This document shows, one piece after another, positions 31,527-39,496 of a stretch of DNA of 40,404 nucleotides. The translations under genes and the position numbers were made by a program. The DNA comes from Planctomycetota bacterium. Lineage in GTDB: Bacteria; Planctomycetota; Phycisphaerae; WQYP01. Position 1 is the first letter of the stretch. Every line of letters starts with the position of its first letter. The stretch lies in assembly GCA_021785435.1 (NCBI GenBank), contig JAJYFE010000020.1, forward strand, positions 1 to 40,404, read 5' to 3'. The notes under the pieces are model-generated. The model saw only the letters and a program-made list of their open reading frames with translations. It made no database searches and was not told the DNA's origin.

Positions 31527-32963
31527 ATGGCTGCCGCTTATCGCCTCTTAAGCGTACTGATGCCCGTTTACAACGAAGCGCGCACCTTGCGAACCATGGT
31601 GGGCCGGGTGCTGGCGAGCCAGAGCGGCCTGCCCCTGGAACTGGTGGCGGTCGATGATTGCAGCACCGATCGCTCCTGGACGATCCTGCGGGAACTGGCG
31701 GCGTCCGATGGGCGGATTAAGCCGCTGCGCCATGCGAGAAATCAGGGCAAAGCCGCCGCGGTGCGCACGGCCATCGCGGCGATGCAGGGAGACGTGGCGC
31801 TGATTCAGGATGCCGACTTGGAATATGATCCGCGCGATTATCCCGTTCTGCTGGCGCCGATTCTGGAAGGAAAAGCGGACGCGGTGTTCGGTTCGCGCTT
31901 CGCGTTTTCCGGGCAGCGGCGGGTGCTTCTGTTCTGGCACGCCGTGGCCAATCGGATCCTGACGACCCTGACCAACATGCTGCTGGATCTGAACCTTTCC
32001 GATATGGAGACGTGTTACAAGGTGGTGCGCGCCGATATCCTGCGGCGCATCCCCCTGCGTGCGGAGCGATTCGGCCTGGAGCCGGAGCTGACCAGCCGTT
32101 TAGCCCAGTGGAACATTCGCATCTACGAGGTCCCCATCAGCTACCATGGCCGCACCGTGGCTGAAGGGAAAAAAATCGGATTCCAGGACGCGGTGGAGGC
32201 CTTGTGGACGCTACTTAAATGCAGCTGTTTCGACCGGCGTTTCACGACCCACAACGGCTATTACCTGCTGCAAAGCCTGCGCCGCAGCCGGGCCGTCAAC
32301 CGCTGGATTTATCAACACTTTGCGCGGCATGTCGGTTCGCGCGTGCTGGAGACCGGTTGCGGCATCGGAAATTTCACGGAATTCCTCTTACCGGCTGAAC
32401 GCCTGGTATGCGTGGACGCCGATGAATTTTACGCGGAAATGACGAGCCGTCGTTTTGGTCATCTGGAAAATGTATGCGTGCGCCACGGTGATTTAGGCGA
32501 CCCGGCGTTGCACCCACTTCTGGCGGCGGAAAACTGTGACACCATTGTGTGCCACAATTTGCTGGAACATCGGCAGGACGACGCGGCCGTTCTGAAGAGC
32601 CTGTGCGACATGCTGGCGCCGGGCGGGCGGCTGGTGATTCTGGTTCCAGCCCATGGCTGGTTGTACGGGCCTTGTGATCAGAGCTTAGGCCATCGGCGGC
32701 GCTATACGGCGCCGGGCCTGCGTCGGCTCCTGGAGCCGACGGGGCTGCAAATAATGCAGTTGCAGGAATTTAACCGGGTTGGCGCCTGGGGCTGGTGGGT
32801 CAACAAAGCGCTCGGGCGGGCGAATATTTCGGCGGGACAAATTCGGCTTTTTCGATGGCTGCTTCCACTGGTGCGTGTGGTGGATGCCTGCCGGTTAGGT
32901 CCGGGGTTAAGCCTTTTGGCGATTGCCCGCAAGCCGGCGGAGAAGTTAGGAGCTGAAAGTTAG
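31527..32963 (+). CDS. GT2 glycosyltransferase fused to a SAM methyltransferase
   Basis: A 478-residue two-domain protein. Residues 5-235 form a family 2 glycosyltransferase: LSVLMPVYNEARTL (8-21), VAVDDCSTDRS (40-50), HARNQGKAAAVRTA (69-82) and the metal-binding DAD at 95-97, followed by SDMETCYKVVR and KIGFQDAVEAL. This layout is that of polyprenyl-phosphate-mannose or -glucose synthases. Residues about 260-465 are a class I methyltransferase with SAM motif VLETGCGIGNFTEF (273-286), VCVDAD, CHNLLEH and LAPGGRLVILVP. The fusion suggests that sugar transfer and methylation act on the same glycan or lipid carrier. No membrane anchor is seen. GGGAG precedes the ATG at 31527. Confidence 0.88.
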   Translation: MAAAYRLLSVLMPVYNEARTLRTMVGRVLASQSGLPLELVAVDDCSTDRSWTILRELAASDGRIKPLRHARNQGKAAAVRTAIAAMQGDVALIQDADLEYDPRDYPVLLAPILEGKADAVFGSRFAFSGQRRVLLFWHAVANRILTTLTNMLLDLNLSDMETCYKVVRADILRRIPLRAERFGLEPELTSRLAQWNIRIYEVPISYHGRTVAEGKKIGFQDAVEALWTLLKCSCFDRRFTTHNGYYLLQSLRRSRAVNRWIYQHFARHVGSRVLETGCGIGNFTEFLLPAERLVCVDADEFYAEMTSRRFGHLENVCVRHGDLGDPALHPLLAAENCDTIVCHNLLEHRQDDAAVLKSLCDMLAPGGRLVILVPAHGWLYGPCDQSLGHRRRYTAPGLRRLLEPTGLQIMQLQEFNRVGAWGWWVNKALGRANISAGQIRLFRWLLPLVRVVDACRLGPGLSLLAIARKPAEKLGAES

Positions 32964-33245
32964 GAGTTAGATTCTGAAGGCGTAACTTCTCCGTACGACG
33001 CGGGGAAGTTCCAGGGCTCACGGTCGCCGAGGCGACTAAACTGCGGCGCGAAGACGCGAAGTTCAAAAACGTTCCTTCATCCTTTCGCGGCTTCGCGTGA
33101 GATTCCTTGCGGCTCCGGCTACGCCGGGTTAGGAGTTAGAGGTTAGGAGCCGGAAGTCAGGAGCCGGAATTCGCGGCGCCGCCCCTAACTTCTAGATTCT
33201 AACTGCTGGATGCTTCCGGCGAAGCCGGACTGGGTAGTGTGCCTC
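32964..33245. repeat. 282-bp gene-free stretch with TTAGGAGTTAG tracts
   Basis: No gene seen. Degenerate TTAGGAGTTAG(A/G) words occur at about 32944-32972 and 33125-33200, with a GTCGCCGAGGCGAC palindrome at 33023-33036 and a TTCGCGGCTTCGCG run near 33080-33096 (also seen at about 23671-23690). Confidence 0.7.
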
Positions 33246-35447
33246 ATGTTCCCATGGCTGGACCTGGTTCCTTTGGCGGCGTATCTGCTAACCGGCGTCG
33301 GGGTGCGCTCCTGGCGACGGCACGGCGAAGGCGAGCCGTGGGGTTGGCGGGAAGCATGGCTGATCGCCGCGGTTCTCCTGGCGGTTTGGGTGGCCGCCGG
33401 AACAGAAATACTTAGCGCCTTCGGCGCGCTGCGTTTCTGGCCGGTGCTGCTCTGGTGGGGTGTGCCGATCGTGGCATGGACGGGGTTTCTGGCGGAGCGT
33501 GGACGCCGCCTCCAGCAAGGTCCCCGCGGCGACTCTTCAAGTCGCCGAAGAGGGCGACTCGATAAGGCGAGCGGGGGCCACCGATCGCAGCTCAGCTGGC
33601 GGGGCTGGCTGTGCGTGGCGATGGCCGGTCTTATCCTGGCCTATGCGGGATTATCCGCCTTTTTCTCCCCGCCCAACAACGCGGATTCGCTGCTTTACCA
33701 CATGCCGCGGATCGTCTTCTGGATGCAGCAGCATTCCCTGGCTGATTTTCCTACCAACGATTTGAGTCAGTTGATCATGCCGCCGTTTACCGAATTCGTC
33801 GGACTGCAGCTGATGATTCTGGCGCACGGACGGGATGGCGCGGTTAACTTCGTCGACTTTACGACGCTGGTGCTGTTGGCGCTGGCGGTCAGTTCGCTGG
33901 CCGAAGATTTCGGCGCCGATGCGGACAGTCAGGCCTTCGCCGGGTTGATGGTTGTGGCGATGCCCGCGGCGTTCTGCCAGAGCAGCACGTTGGTGCCGGA
34001 AATAGTCGAAGCGCTCTGGACGGTCCTCGCCGCCGGTTGGCTGTGGCGGGTAGCGGTCACGCGCCGCTGTGGTCCGGGGCGCATCCTGCTGATCGCCGCC
34101 GCCACCGGCTTAATGGCCCTGACCCATGGAACCGGTTACGTGTTCGGCCTACCCCTCGCCATACTGGCCGCGGTGGCGTTCTGGCGGTCGCATCGCTGGA
34201 AAATGCCGCTGGTGATCGCCGTTTTTGGCGTGGTTCTGGTGGCGCTGAATTTCGGCTATTTCAGGCGAAACGTGATGGCGTTCGGCAATCCGCTGGGGCT
34301 TTCGCCGTGGCGCCAGGCTCCCTTTACCGCATTCGGTCTGCATGGCCCGACGCGATCGCGGCATTGGGGCAGTGAAGATACCTTCGTGGACCAGCAACTG
34401 CTCAATCGCCACATCGGCCCGCGGACCATCCTGGAAAACATGCTGCGCGACGCCGCGGTCATGTTTGCCGGCCCGAGTGATTCCGCCAATCGCGCGGTTA
34501 ACGCGGTGATCAACGGACTGGCCTACCTGGGCGGGTTAAACCTGCAGGATCCCCGGACCATGGCGACCATGACGGTCGGCGTGCCGCCGAGTTACAGCGG
34601 AGCGGTTTATTCGCCTGGCAATGAATATAGCGTCGGCTGGCCGTTACAAATGTTTCTGTTTCTGCTGATTCCATTGGGATTATTTTTGAGCCGTGGTGAA
34701 AAGTGCCAGACCGGCCAGCACCTCGCCCCGCTCGCCTTGTCGAGTCGCCCTCTCGCCTTGTCGAGTCGCCTTCTTCGGCGACTTCGGCGACTTGCCGTGG
34801 GGCGATGCCTGCTGTTTCTGCTGCTGCCGCTGGGAGGCTGGATCGTTTCCGCGGCGGTGTTGCGCTGGCAGCCGATTATGGACCATCTGCTTTTGGCGCT
34901 GCCGGCGTTGACCATACCGGTCGCCGCGGCTGCGTTGGGGCGGGATTTGCGCAAATTCCAGCCGATATTCGCCGTGGGGTTGCTCGGCTGGCTGCTGCCG
35001 ACCATGTTGCTGTTCCCGCGCACTCTGGTGGGATCGCAGGCCGTGGAATTTCGCTCGCGGATCAACTTGCTGACCCGGGAACAAGGCCAGCAAGCGCGTT
35101 CCATTGCGGCGGTTCGGGCAGCTCTTGCGGTGCTGCATCCGCGGCTGATCGGCCTTTACTCCAGTTCTCTGCCGCCGGCATACAGCCTCATGGCGCCCTT
35201 GCTGGACGGACTCCAGCCGCAGCCCCGATTCACCTATTTCAACGCCGCCACCCAGATCCACGGAGTAAAGGAACCGGACCCGGATGTGGTTATTGGTCCC
35301 ATGGGCGGAGCGCCGCTGATAATCCATCGGGACACGGGACGGCGGTATCGCCTGGTGCGGAATTGCGGCCAGTTCGCGATCTATCAGCCGGTTTCCGGGC
35401 GCCGGCCCTTCGCCGGCCCCCGCCATGGGGATAAACGACCGGCCTGA
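33246..35447 (+). CDS. GT-C-like membrane glycosyltransferase with two repeat insertions
   Basis: A roughly 733-residue membrane protein with about 10-12 hydrophobic spans. The first long extracytoplasmic loop has FFSPPNNADSLLYHMPRIVFW, with an acidic residue in the place of the GT-C catalytic Asp, as in ArnT/PMT-like and other polyprenyl-phosphate-sugar-dependent transferases. The ATG at 33246 (MFPWLDLVPLAAYL) is preferred to 33210 because it begins directly with a membrane segment. Two stretches are not family sequence: SSSRRRGRLDKAS near residue 100 and [21 protein letters not shown] near 490-510. Both are encoded by GTCGCC/GGCGAC palindromes and both fall in loops between membrane helices. 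It lies downstream of the GT2 fusion gene, a likely donor supplier. Confidence 0.75.
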   Translation: MFPWLDLVPLAAYLLTGVGVRSWRRHGEGEPWGWREAWLIAAVLLAVWVAAGTEILSAFGALRFWPVLLWWGVPIVAWTGFLAERGRRLQQGPRGDSSSRRRGRLDKASGGHRSQLSWRGWLCVAMAGLILAYAGLSAFFSPPNNADSLLYHMPRIVFWMQQHSLADFPTNDLSQLIMPPFTEFVGLQLMILAHGRDGAVNFVDFTTLVLLALAVSSLAEDFGADADSQAFAGLMVVAMPAAFCQSSTLVPEIVEALWTVLAAGWLWRVAVTRRCGPGRILLIAAATGLMALTHGTGYVFGLPLAILAAVAFWRSHRWKMPLVIAVFGVVLVALNFGYFRRNVMAFGNPLGLSPWRQAPFTAFGLHGPTRSRHWGSEDTFVDQQLLNRHIGPRTILENMLRDAAVMFAGPSDSANRAVNAVINGLAYLGGLNLQDPRTMATMTVGVPPSYSGAVYSPGNEYSVGWPLQMFLFLLIPLGLFLSRGEKCQTGQHLAPLALSSRPLALSSRLLRRLRRLAVGRCLLFLLLPLGGWIVSAAVLRWQPIMDHLLLALPALTIPVAAAALGRDLRKFQPIFAVGLLGWLLPTMLLFPRTLVGSQAVEFRSRINLLTREQGQQARSIAAVRAALAVLHPRLIGLYSSSLPPAYSLMAPLLDGLQPQPRFTYFNAATQIHGVKEPDPDVVIGPMGGAPLIIHRDTGRRYRLVRNCGQFAIYQPVSGRRPFAGPRHGDKRPA
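33541..33575. repeat. palindromic repeat inside the GT-C gene, site 1 (inverted)
   Basis: GTCGCCGAAGAGGGCGAC (33541-33558) followed by TCGATAAGGCGAGCGGGG. This is the reverse complement of the block at 2261-2300 and 34722-34782, with small changes. It keeps the reading frame. Confidence 0.8.
34722..34790. repeat. palindromic repeat inside the GT-C gene, site 2
   Basis: The 28-bp block 34722-34749 is identical to 2261-2288 in argH. CTCGCCTTGTCGAGTCGCC is then repeated (34752-34770) and ends in the hairpin GTCGCCTTCTTCGGCGAC (34765-34782), identical to 2326-2343. Confidence 0.85.
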
Positions 35448-35504
35448 AAATCGCAGGCTTTGTTCTGAAAATTACCACCTCGGCCCCCTTTTCACAGCCC
35501 GGAG

Positions 35505-35519
35505 GTCGCCGCAGGCGAC
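35505..35519. repeat. GTCGCC/GGCGAC palindrome between the GT-C gene and glyA
   Basis: GTCGCCGCAGGCGAC. The surrounding 235 bp (35448-35682) between the convergent GT-C gene and glyA hold further partial GTCGCC words (35579, 35641) but no gene. Confidence 0.7.
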
Positions 35520-35682
35520 TGAATTGCAGCGACGGGGTTCACTTGATTTCGGACACCCCAAACCCCGCACTGCGGTTAAGTCGCCGACGACGACCTTGGG
35601 ACTACGACGCACGCATGCCCTTCCGTTCATAACTCGGAAGTCGCCACGAGGCCCAGGCCACCTGGGAGAATGTGTCGATCCA

Positions 35683-37038
35683 TCAGTCGCCGACTTGATC
35701 GACCTGTACGCTCAGCGAGGCGCTGCTATGACAGGCTCCGACCAACTCCGCGGATTCGGTTCCGACGGCGACATCAGCGGAGGTTCCGCGGCATTCCAGG
35801 TGGGGCAGGGGAAAGCGCTGCGCAAACTCCTGAACCTCCGCCCGTACGGCCGCCAGCACCGCCGCGTCACCGCCGCTGGAGGCGCCACGGTCAAACCATT
35901 GGGCCACGAGCTTCATTTCGGCTTCTTTTAAGCCGCGTGTCGTCAGCGCCGGCGTTCCCACACGTATGCCCGAGGTCTCCACGGGTTTGCGGGTGTCGAA
36001 GGGAACCATGTTCTTATTGACGATAATTCCAGCGCTTTGGAGCCATGCTTCCACGGCCGCGCCGGTCAGATTCGGATTCTTGGCCCGCAGGTCAATTAAC
36101 ATCAGGTGATTATCCGTTCCGCCGGAAACGAGCCGATAGCCCCGCCGCATTAACTCTTCGGCCAGGGCCTGGGCGTTATGAATAATCTGTTGGGCGTAGC
36201 GCTTGAATTCCGGTCGCAGGGCTTCGCCGAACGCGGCGGCTTTGGCGGCGATGATGTGCATCAGCGGGCCGCCCTGCAAGCCCGGAAATACGGCGGAATC
36301 AAGTTTTTTGGCCCAGTCGGCGCGGCAAAGGACCATCCCGGCACGCGGGCCGCGCAGGGTTTTATGGGTGGTGGTTGTGACAAATTCGGCATGGGGAACC
36401 GGCGAAGGATGCAACCCCGCCGCAACCAGTCCGGCAAAATGGGCCATATCCGCCATCTGCACGGCGCCGACTTCATGGGCGATTTCCGCAAACGCCGCGA
36501 AATCCCAGGTCCGGGGATAAGCGCTGGCGCCGGTGATAATCAGTTTTGGTTTATGCTCCCGCGCCAGGCGGCGCACCATGGCCATATCGATGCGTTCGGT
36601 CTTGGCGTCCAGCGTGTAGTGAAACGCCCGAAACCATTTGCCGGAGACATTGATGGTTTTGCCATGGGTTAAGTGGCCGCCGTGATCCAGGTGCAGACCC
36701 AGGATGGGATCGCCCGGTTGGAGCGCCGCCAGGAACACCGCCTGGTTGGCCTGCGAGCCGGAGTGGGGCTGCACGTTGACATGATCGCAGCCGAAGAGCC
36801 TTTTGGCCCGATCGCGGGCGAGATCTTCCACCACGTCCACAAATTGGCAGCCGCCGTAGTAGCGCCGGCCGGGATAGCCTTCCGCGTATTTATTGGTGAG
36901 CACCGTTCCCGCCGCGGCCAGCACCGCCGGGGATACATGGTTTTCACTGGCGATCAATTCCAGCGTCGATTCCTGGCGACGCTGTTCATCGCAAATAGCC
37001 TGCCATAGCTGCGGATCCTGTTGTTGTATGGGGTTCAT
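35683..37038 (-). CDS. glyA: serine hydroxymethyltransferase
   Basis: PLP enzyme interconverting serine and glycine with tetrahydrofolate, the main source of one-carbon units. Motifs are [13 protein letters not shown] (25-37), [15 protein letters not shown] (49-63), [12 protein letters not shown] (91-102), [10 protein letters not shown] and the PLP-binding Lys226 in [12 protein letters not shown]. The core of about 415 residues matches the family; the last ~36 residues ([17 protein letters not shown] and following) do not, and the coding there runs toward repeat-containing DNA, so the stop has probably been lost and the gene extended. AAGGA precedes the ATG at 37038. Confidence 0.95.
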   Translation of the reverse strand: MNPIQQQDPQLWQAICDEQRRQESTLELIASENHVSPAVLAAAGTVLTNKYAEGYPGRRYYGGCQFVDVVEDLARDRAKRLFGCDHVNVQPHSGSQANQAVFLAALQPGDPILGLHLDHGGHLTHGKTINVSGKWFRAFHYTLDAKTERIDMAMVRRLAREHKPKLIITGASAYPRTWDFAAFAEIAHEVGAVQMADMAHFAGLVAAGLHPSPVPHAEFVTTTTHKTLRGPRAGMVLCRADWAKKLDSAVFPGLQGGPLMHIIAAKAAAFGEALRPEFKRYAQQIIHNAQALAEELMRRGYRLVSGGTDNHLMLIDLRAKNPNLTGAAVEAWLQSAGIIVNKNMVPFDTRKPVETSGIRVGTPALTTRGLKEAEMKLVAQWFDRGASSGGDAAVLAAVRAEVQEFAQRFPLPHLECRGTSADVAVGTESAELVGACHSSASLSVQVDQVGD

Positions 37039-37092
37039 CGATCATCCTTAACAAAAACCGTTCCAGCCAGCGCCGCAAGCGCTGAAACCGGG

Positions 37093-37121
37093 ATTATATA
37101 CCGCTTGGCGTGGCGACTGAA
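37093..37121 (-). promoter_or_regulatory. putative promoter of glyA
   Basis: On the minus strand TTCAGT (37121-37116), 17-nt spacer, TATAAT (37098-37093). The leader of about 48 nt contains AAGGA before the ATG. The plus-strand reading of the same AT-rich patch (TATATA, 37095-37100) may serve the divergent TMTC-like gene. Confidence 0.45.
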
Positions 37122-37139
37122 TTATGCTCCAATAGAGGT

Positions 37140-39416
37140 ATGATACTTCCTGAGGCGGCGGATTTCCCCTTCCGTGAATCCGGGACGGTGAAGCGCTCCG
37201 CCGACGCGACGCCTAAGGTCGAGGCGGCAGCGGCGGCACCGGGTAGGCGTCGTGCCCTTGGTGACGCCCCGGACCATCCCCACAACGGCCCGACTTCAAC
37301 CGGCTGGCTGTCCCGGCATAGCGGCATCGTCGGCGCCACCGCTTTGATCGCCTTGGTATTTGCGGCCTACTGGCCGCTGCTGCACGCTCCCTTCATGGGT
37401 GACGATATCGCCTGGGTGGTAAGGTACCACTACGTGCATCGCTGGTCCGGCCTCTGGCATATTTGGACGGCAGTCGACACCCCGGTCCAATATTACCCCC
37501 TGATGCTGACAGGGATTCTTCTGCAGTACAAAATTTGGGGCGCAAGCACGGTGGGATTTCACTTATCCAATATGGTACTGCAGTCGCTCAACGCCATCCT
37601 GCTCTGGCAAATTCTCAAGCGTCTCGGCATCAGAACCGCTTGGCTCATCGCCGCCGTATTTGCCATTCACCCGGTGCAGGTGGAAACGCTCTGGTCCGTG
37701 ATGGAGCAGAAAAATCTCCTTTCGGCGTTTTTCTATTTTGCCGCTATCCTGGCTTGGATCCGTTGCACGGGTATGGCACCGGATGACAACCGGGTCACTG
37801 ATTCCCGGTCGGTACCCCGCCATCGCCCCGGCTGGTACCTTTTGGCGACCATTTTCTACCTGTTGGCGCTGCTGGCCAAGACCGATGTGTGCACGCTGCC
37901 GGCAGTTCTCCTGCTGCTGACCTGGTGGAGGTACGGACGTGTGACCCGGCGCGATATTTTGGCCGTTACTCCGTGGTTCATGCTCACTTTACTGATGGCC
38001 GGTTTGACTACTTATACCGAGCAAAGCTCGGTCGGCGCTCACGGCGCGGGTTTCCACCTTACGCTTGCTCAGCGACTCCTCGTAGCCGGCAGGATCTTAT
38101 GGTTCTACCCGCTTAAGCTCTTGTGGCCGCAGACGCTGCTCATCATATACCCCCGCTGGCACGTGAGGGCCTTAGGCGGATGGGAATGGCTCTTCCCTGC
38201 CGCCGCCCTGGCGGTACCAGCGATGCTGCTCCTGCTGCGGCGGCGGATAAGCCGCGGCCCATTCGTCGCTGTAGCATTTTACGGGATCACTGCCTCACCG
38301 GTCCTTGGTTTCATTTCGTTCGAATACCAACTTTTCTCCTTTGTGGCAGATCATTTTCAATACCTGCCGTGCATCGGTTTGATCGCGCTGGCCACGGAAA
38401 GTTTCTGCTTTCTCGTTTCCGGCTTTCAGCGTTGGCGGCAGTGCCCGAAACCGGGAACCATAAGCCAGAGGCGTTCTCCGCCCCGCGTCCGGACCGTGCC
38501 GGTCGGAGCGGCCGTCTGCGGCGGCGTGGTGGTGCTGCTCCTCGCCTGCCGATCCAACCTCCAGAGCGGGATTTATCTGTCGCCGGTCCGTGTCTGGAAG
38601 CACGTTCTTAAATATAATCCCCGCTGCCCGCCCATGCTCGAGTCGCTGGCACTTCACCGTTGTAAGCACGGCGATATTCCAGGTGGGATAGATTTATTGC
38701 AACGGGCGTTCCACTCGTGCCGCCGCCATTTTCCTGTTCTTCTGCCCATCGCGGCGGTGGACCTAGGGAACGCCTATTCCCGCTATGCTCACAATTACGC
38801 AGCCGCCGTCCCTTGTTATCGGCTGGCGCTCCAGCGGGATCCGTTAATAATATTCGCCATTGTTGGCCTGGTGCAGTGCTACGAGCACCTCGGTCAATGG
38901 CCGCGGGCTTTTGCCACCCTGCAGCGTGGTTTGGGTGAATTTCCCCATTCGGTTTCTTTGCACCTGGCCCTGGCCAACGCCCTGGCCATGCGGGGTGATT
39001 ATCGCGCCGCGGCCTTCCAATACCGGCTGATCGTCCAGGCTGAACCGCATAATGCCAAGGCCCTTTACAATCTGGCGGTGACGCTGCAAAAACTGGGGAA
39101 AACGCCGGCCGCACTCGCCACGTATCAGCAGGCGTTGCGCTGGGCGCCGCGCTGGGCCAGGGCGTATTTTATGTACGGACAATGCCTGTTAGCGCATGGC
39201 CAGCCGTTGGCGGCGGCCGGGCAATTCCGGCAGGCGATTGCATTCGCACCGGCTTATCCGCCGATCTATCGCGCCGCAGCCTACCAAGCGCTGGCTCGGG
39301 CGCTGGCCGCCGCGGGCCATGCCCATCAGGCCACCGCCGCGCTGGCGCGAGCCGCGCAACTGCAAGATCATAAGAGAATTTCTTCGGAGCGGCCCCTGGT
39401 TAAAATGCCGCGTTAG
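37140..39416 (+). CDS. TMTC-like membrane protein with TPR repeats (1)
   Basis: About 758 residues. The N-terminal half has roughly 10 membrane spans; the first extracytoplasmic loop carries the Asp-Asp pair (HAPFMGDDIAWVVRYH, residues 88-89) typical of GT-C glycosyltransferases. HPVQVETLWSVMEQKNLLSAFFYF matches the hPvhteaVa..gR.eLLa block of TMTC O-mannosyltransferases. The C-terminal 250 residues are TPR repeats (YSRYAHNYAAAVPCYRLAL, MRGDYRAAAFQYRLI, KLGKTPAALATYQQAL, HGQPLAAAGQFRQAI). The eukaryotic relatives transfer mannose from dolichol-P-Man to surface proteins. The start is uncertain: ATG 37140 with AGAGG too close, or GTG 37110. A second, homologous gene follows 80 nt downstream. 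Confidence 0.8.
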   Translation: MILPEAADFPFRESGTVKRSADATPKVEAAAAAPGRRRALGDAPDHPHNGPTSTGWLSRHSGIVGATALIALVFAAYWPLLHAPFMGDDIAWVVRYHYVHRWSGLWHIWTAVDTPVQYYPLMLTGILLQYKIWGASTVGFHLSNMVLQSLNAILLWQILKRLGIRTAWLIAAVFAIHPVQVETLWSVMEQKNLLSAFFYFAAILAWIRCTGMAPDDNRVTDSRSVPRHRPGWYLLATIFYLLALLAKTDVCTLPAVLLLLTWWRYGRVTRRDILAVTPWFMLTLLMAGLTTYTEQSSVGAHGAGFHLTLAQRLLVAGRILWFYPLKLLWPQTLLIIYPRWHVRALGGWEWLFPAAALAVPAMLLLLRRRISRGPFVAVAFYGITASPVLGFISFEYQLFSFVADHFQYLPCIGLIALATESFCFLVSGFQRWRQCPKPGTISQRRSPPRVRTVPVGAAVCGGVVVLLLACRSNLQSGIYLSPVRVWKHVLKYNPRCPPMLESLALHRCKHGDIPGGIDLLQRAFHSCRRHFPVLLPIAAVDLGNAYSRYAHNYAAAVPCYRLALQRDPLIIFAIVGLVQCYEHLGQWPRAFATLQRGLGEFPHSVSLHLALANALAMRGDYRAAAFQYRLIVQAEPHNAKALYNLAVTLQKLGKTPAALATYQQALRWAPRWARAYFMYGQCLLAHGQPLAAAGQFRQAIAFAPAYPPIYRAAAYQALARALAAAGHAHQATAALARAAQLQDHKRISSERPLVKMPR

Positions 39417-39496
39417 GGTGTGTTCCAGCCCAGCGACGTAAAGGTCGCCGCTAAGACCAGCGGCTTACGCCAACATCTGCCGGAACCAGTATCCGT

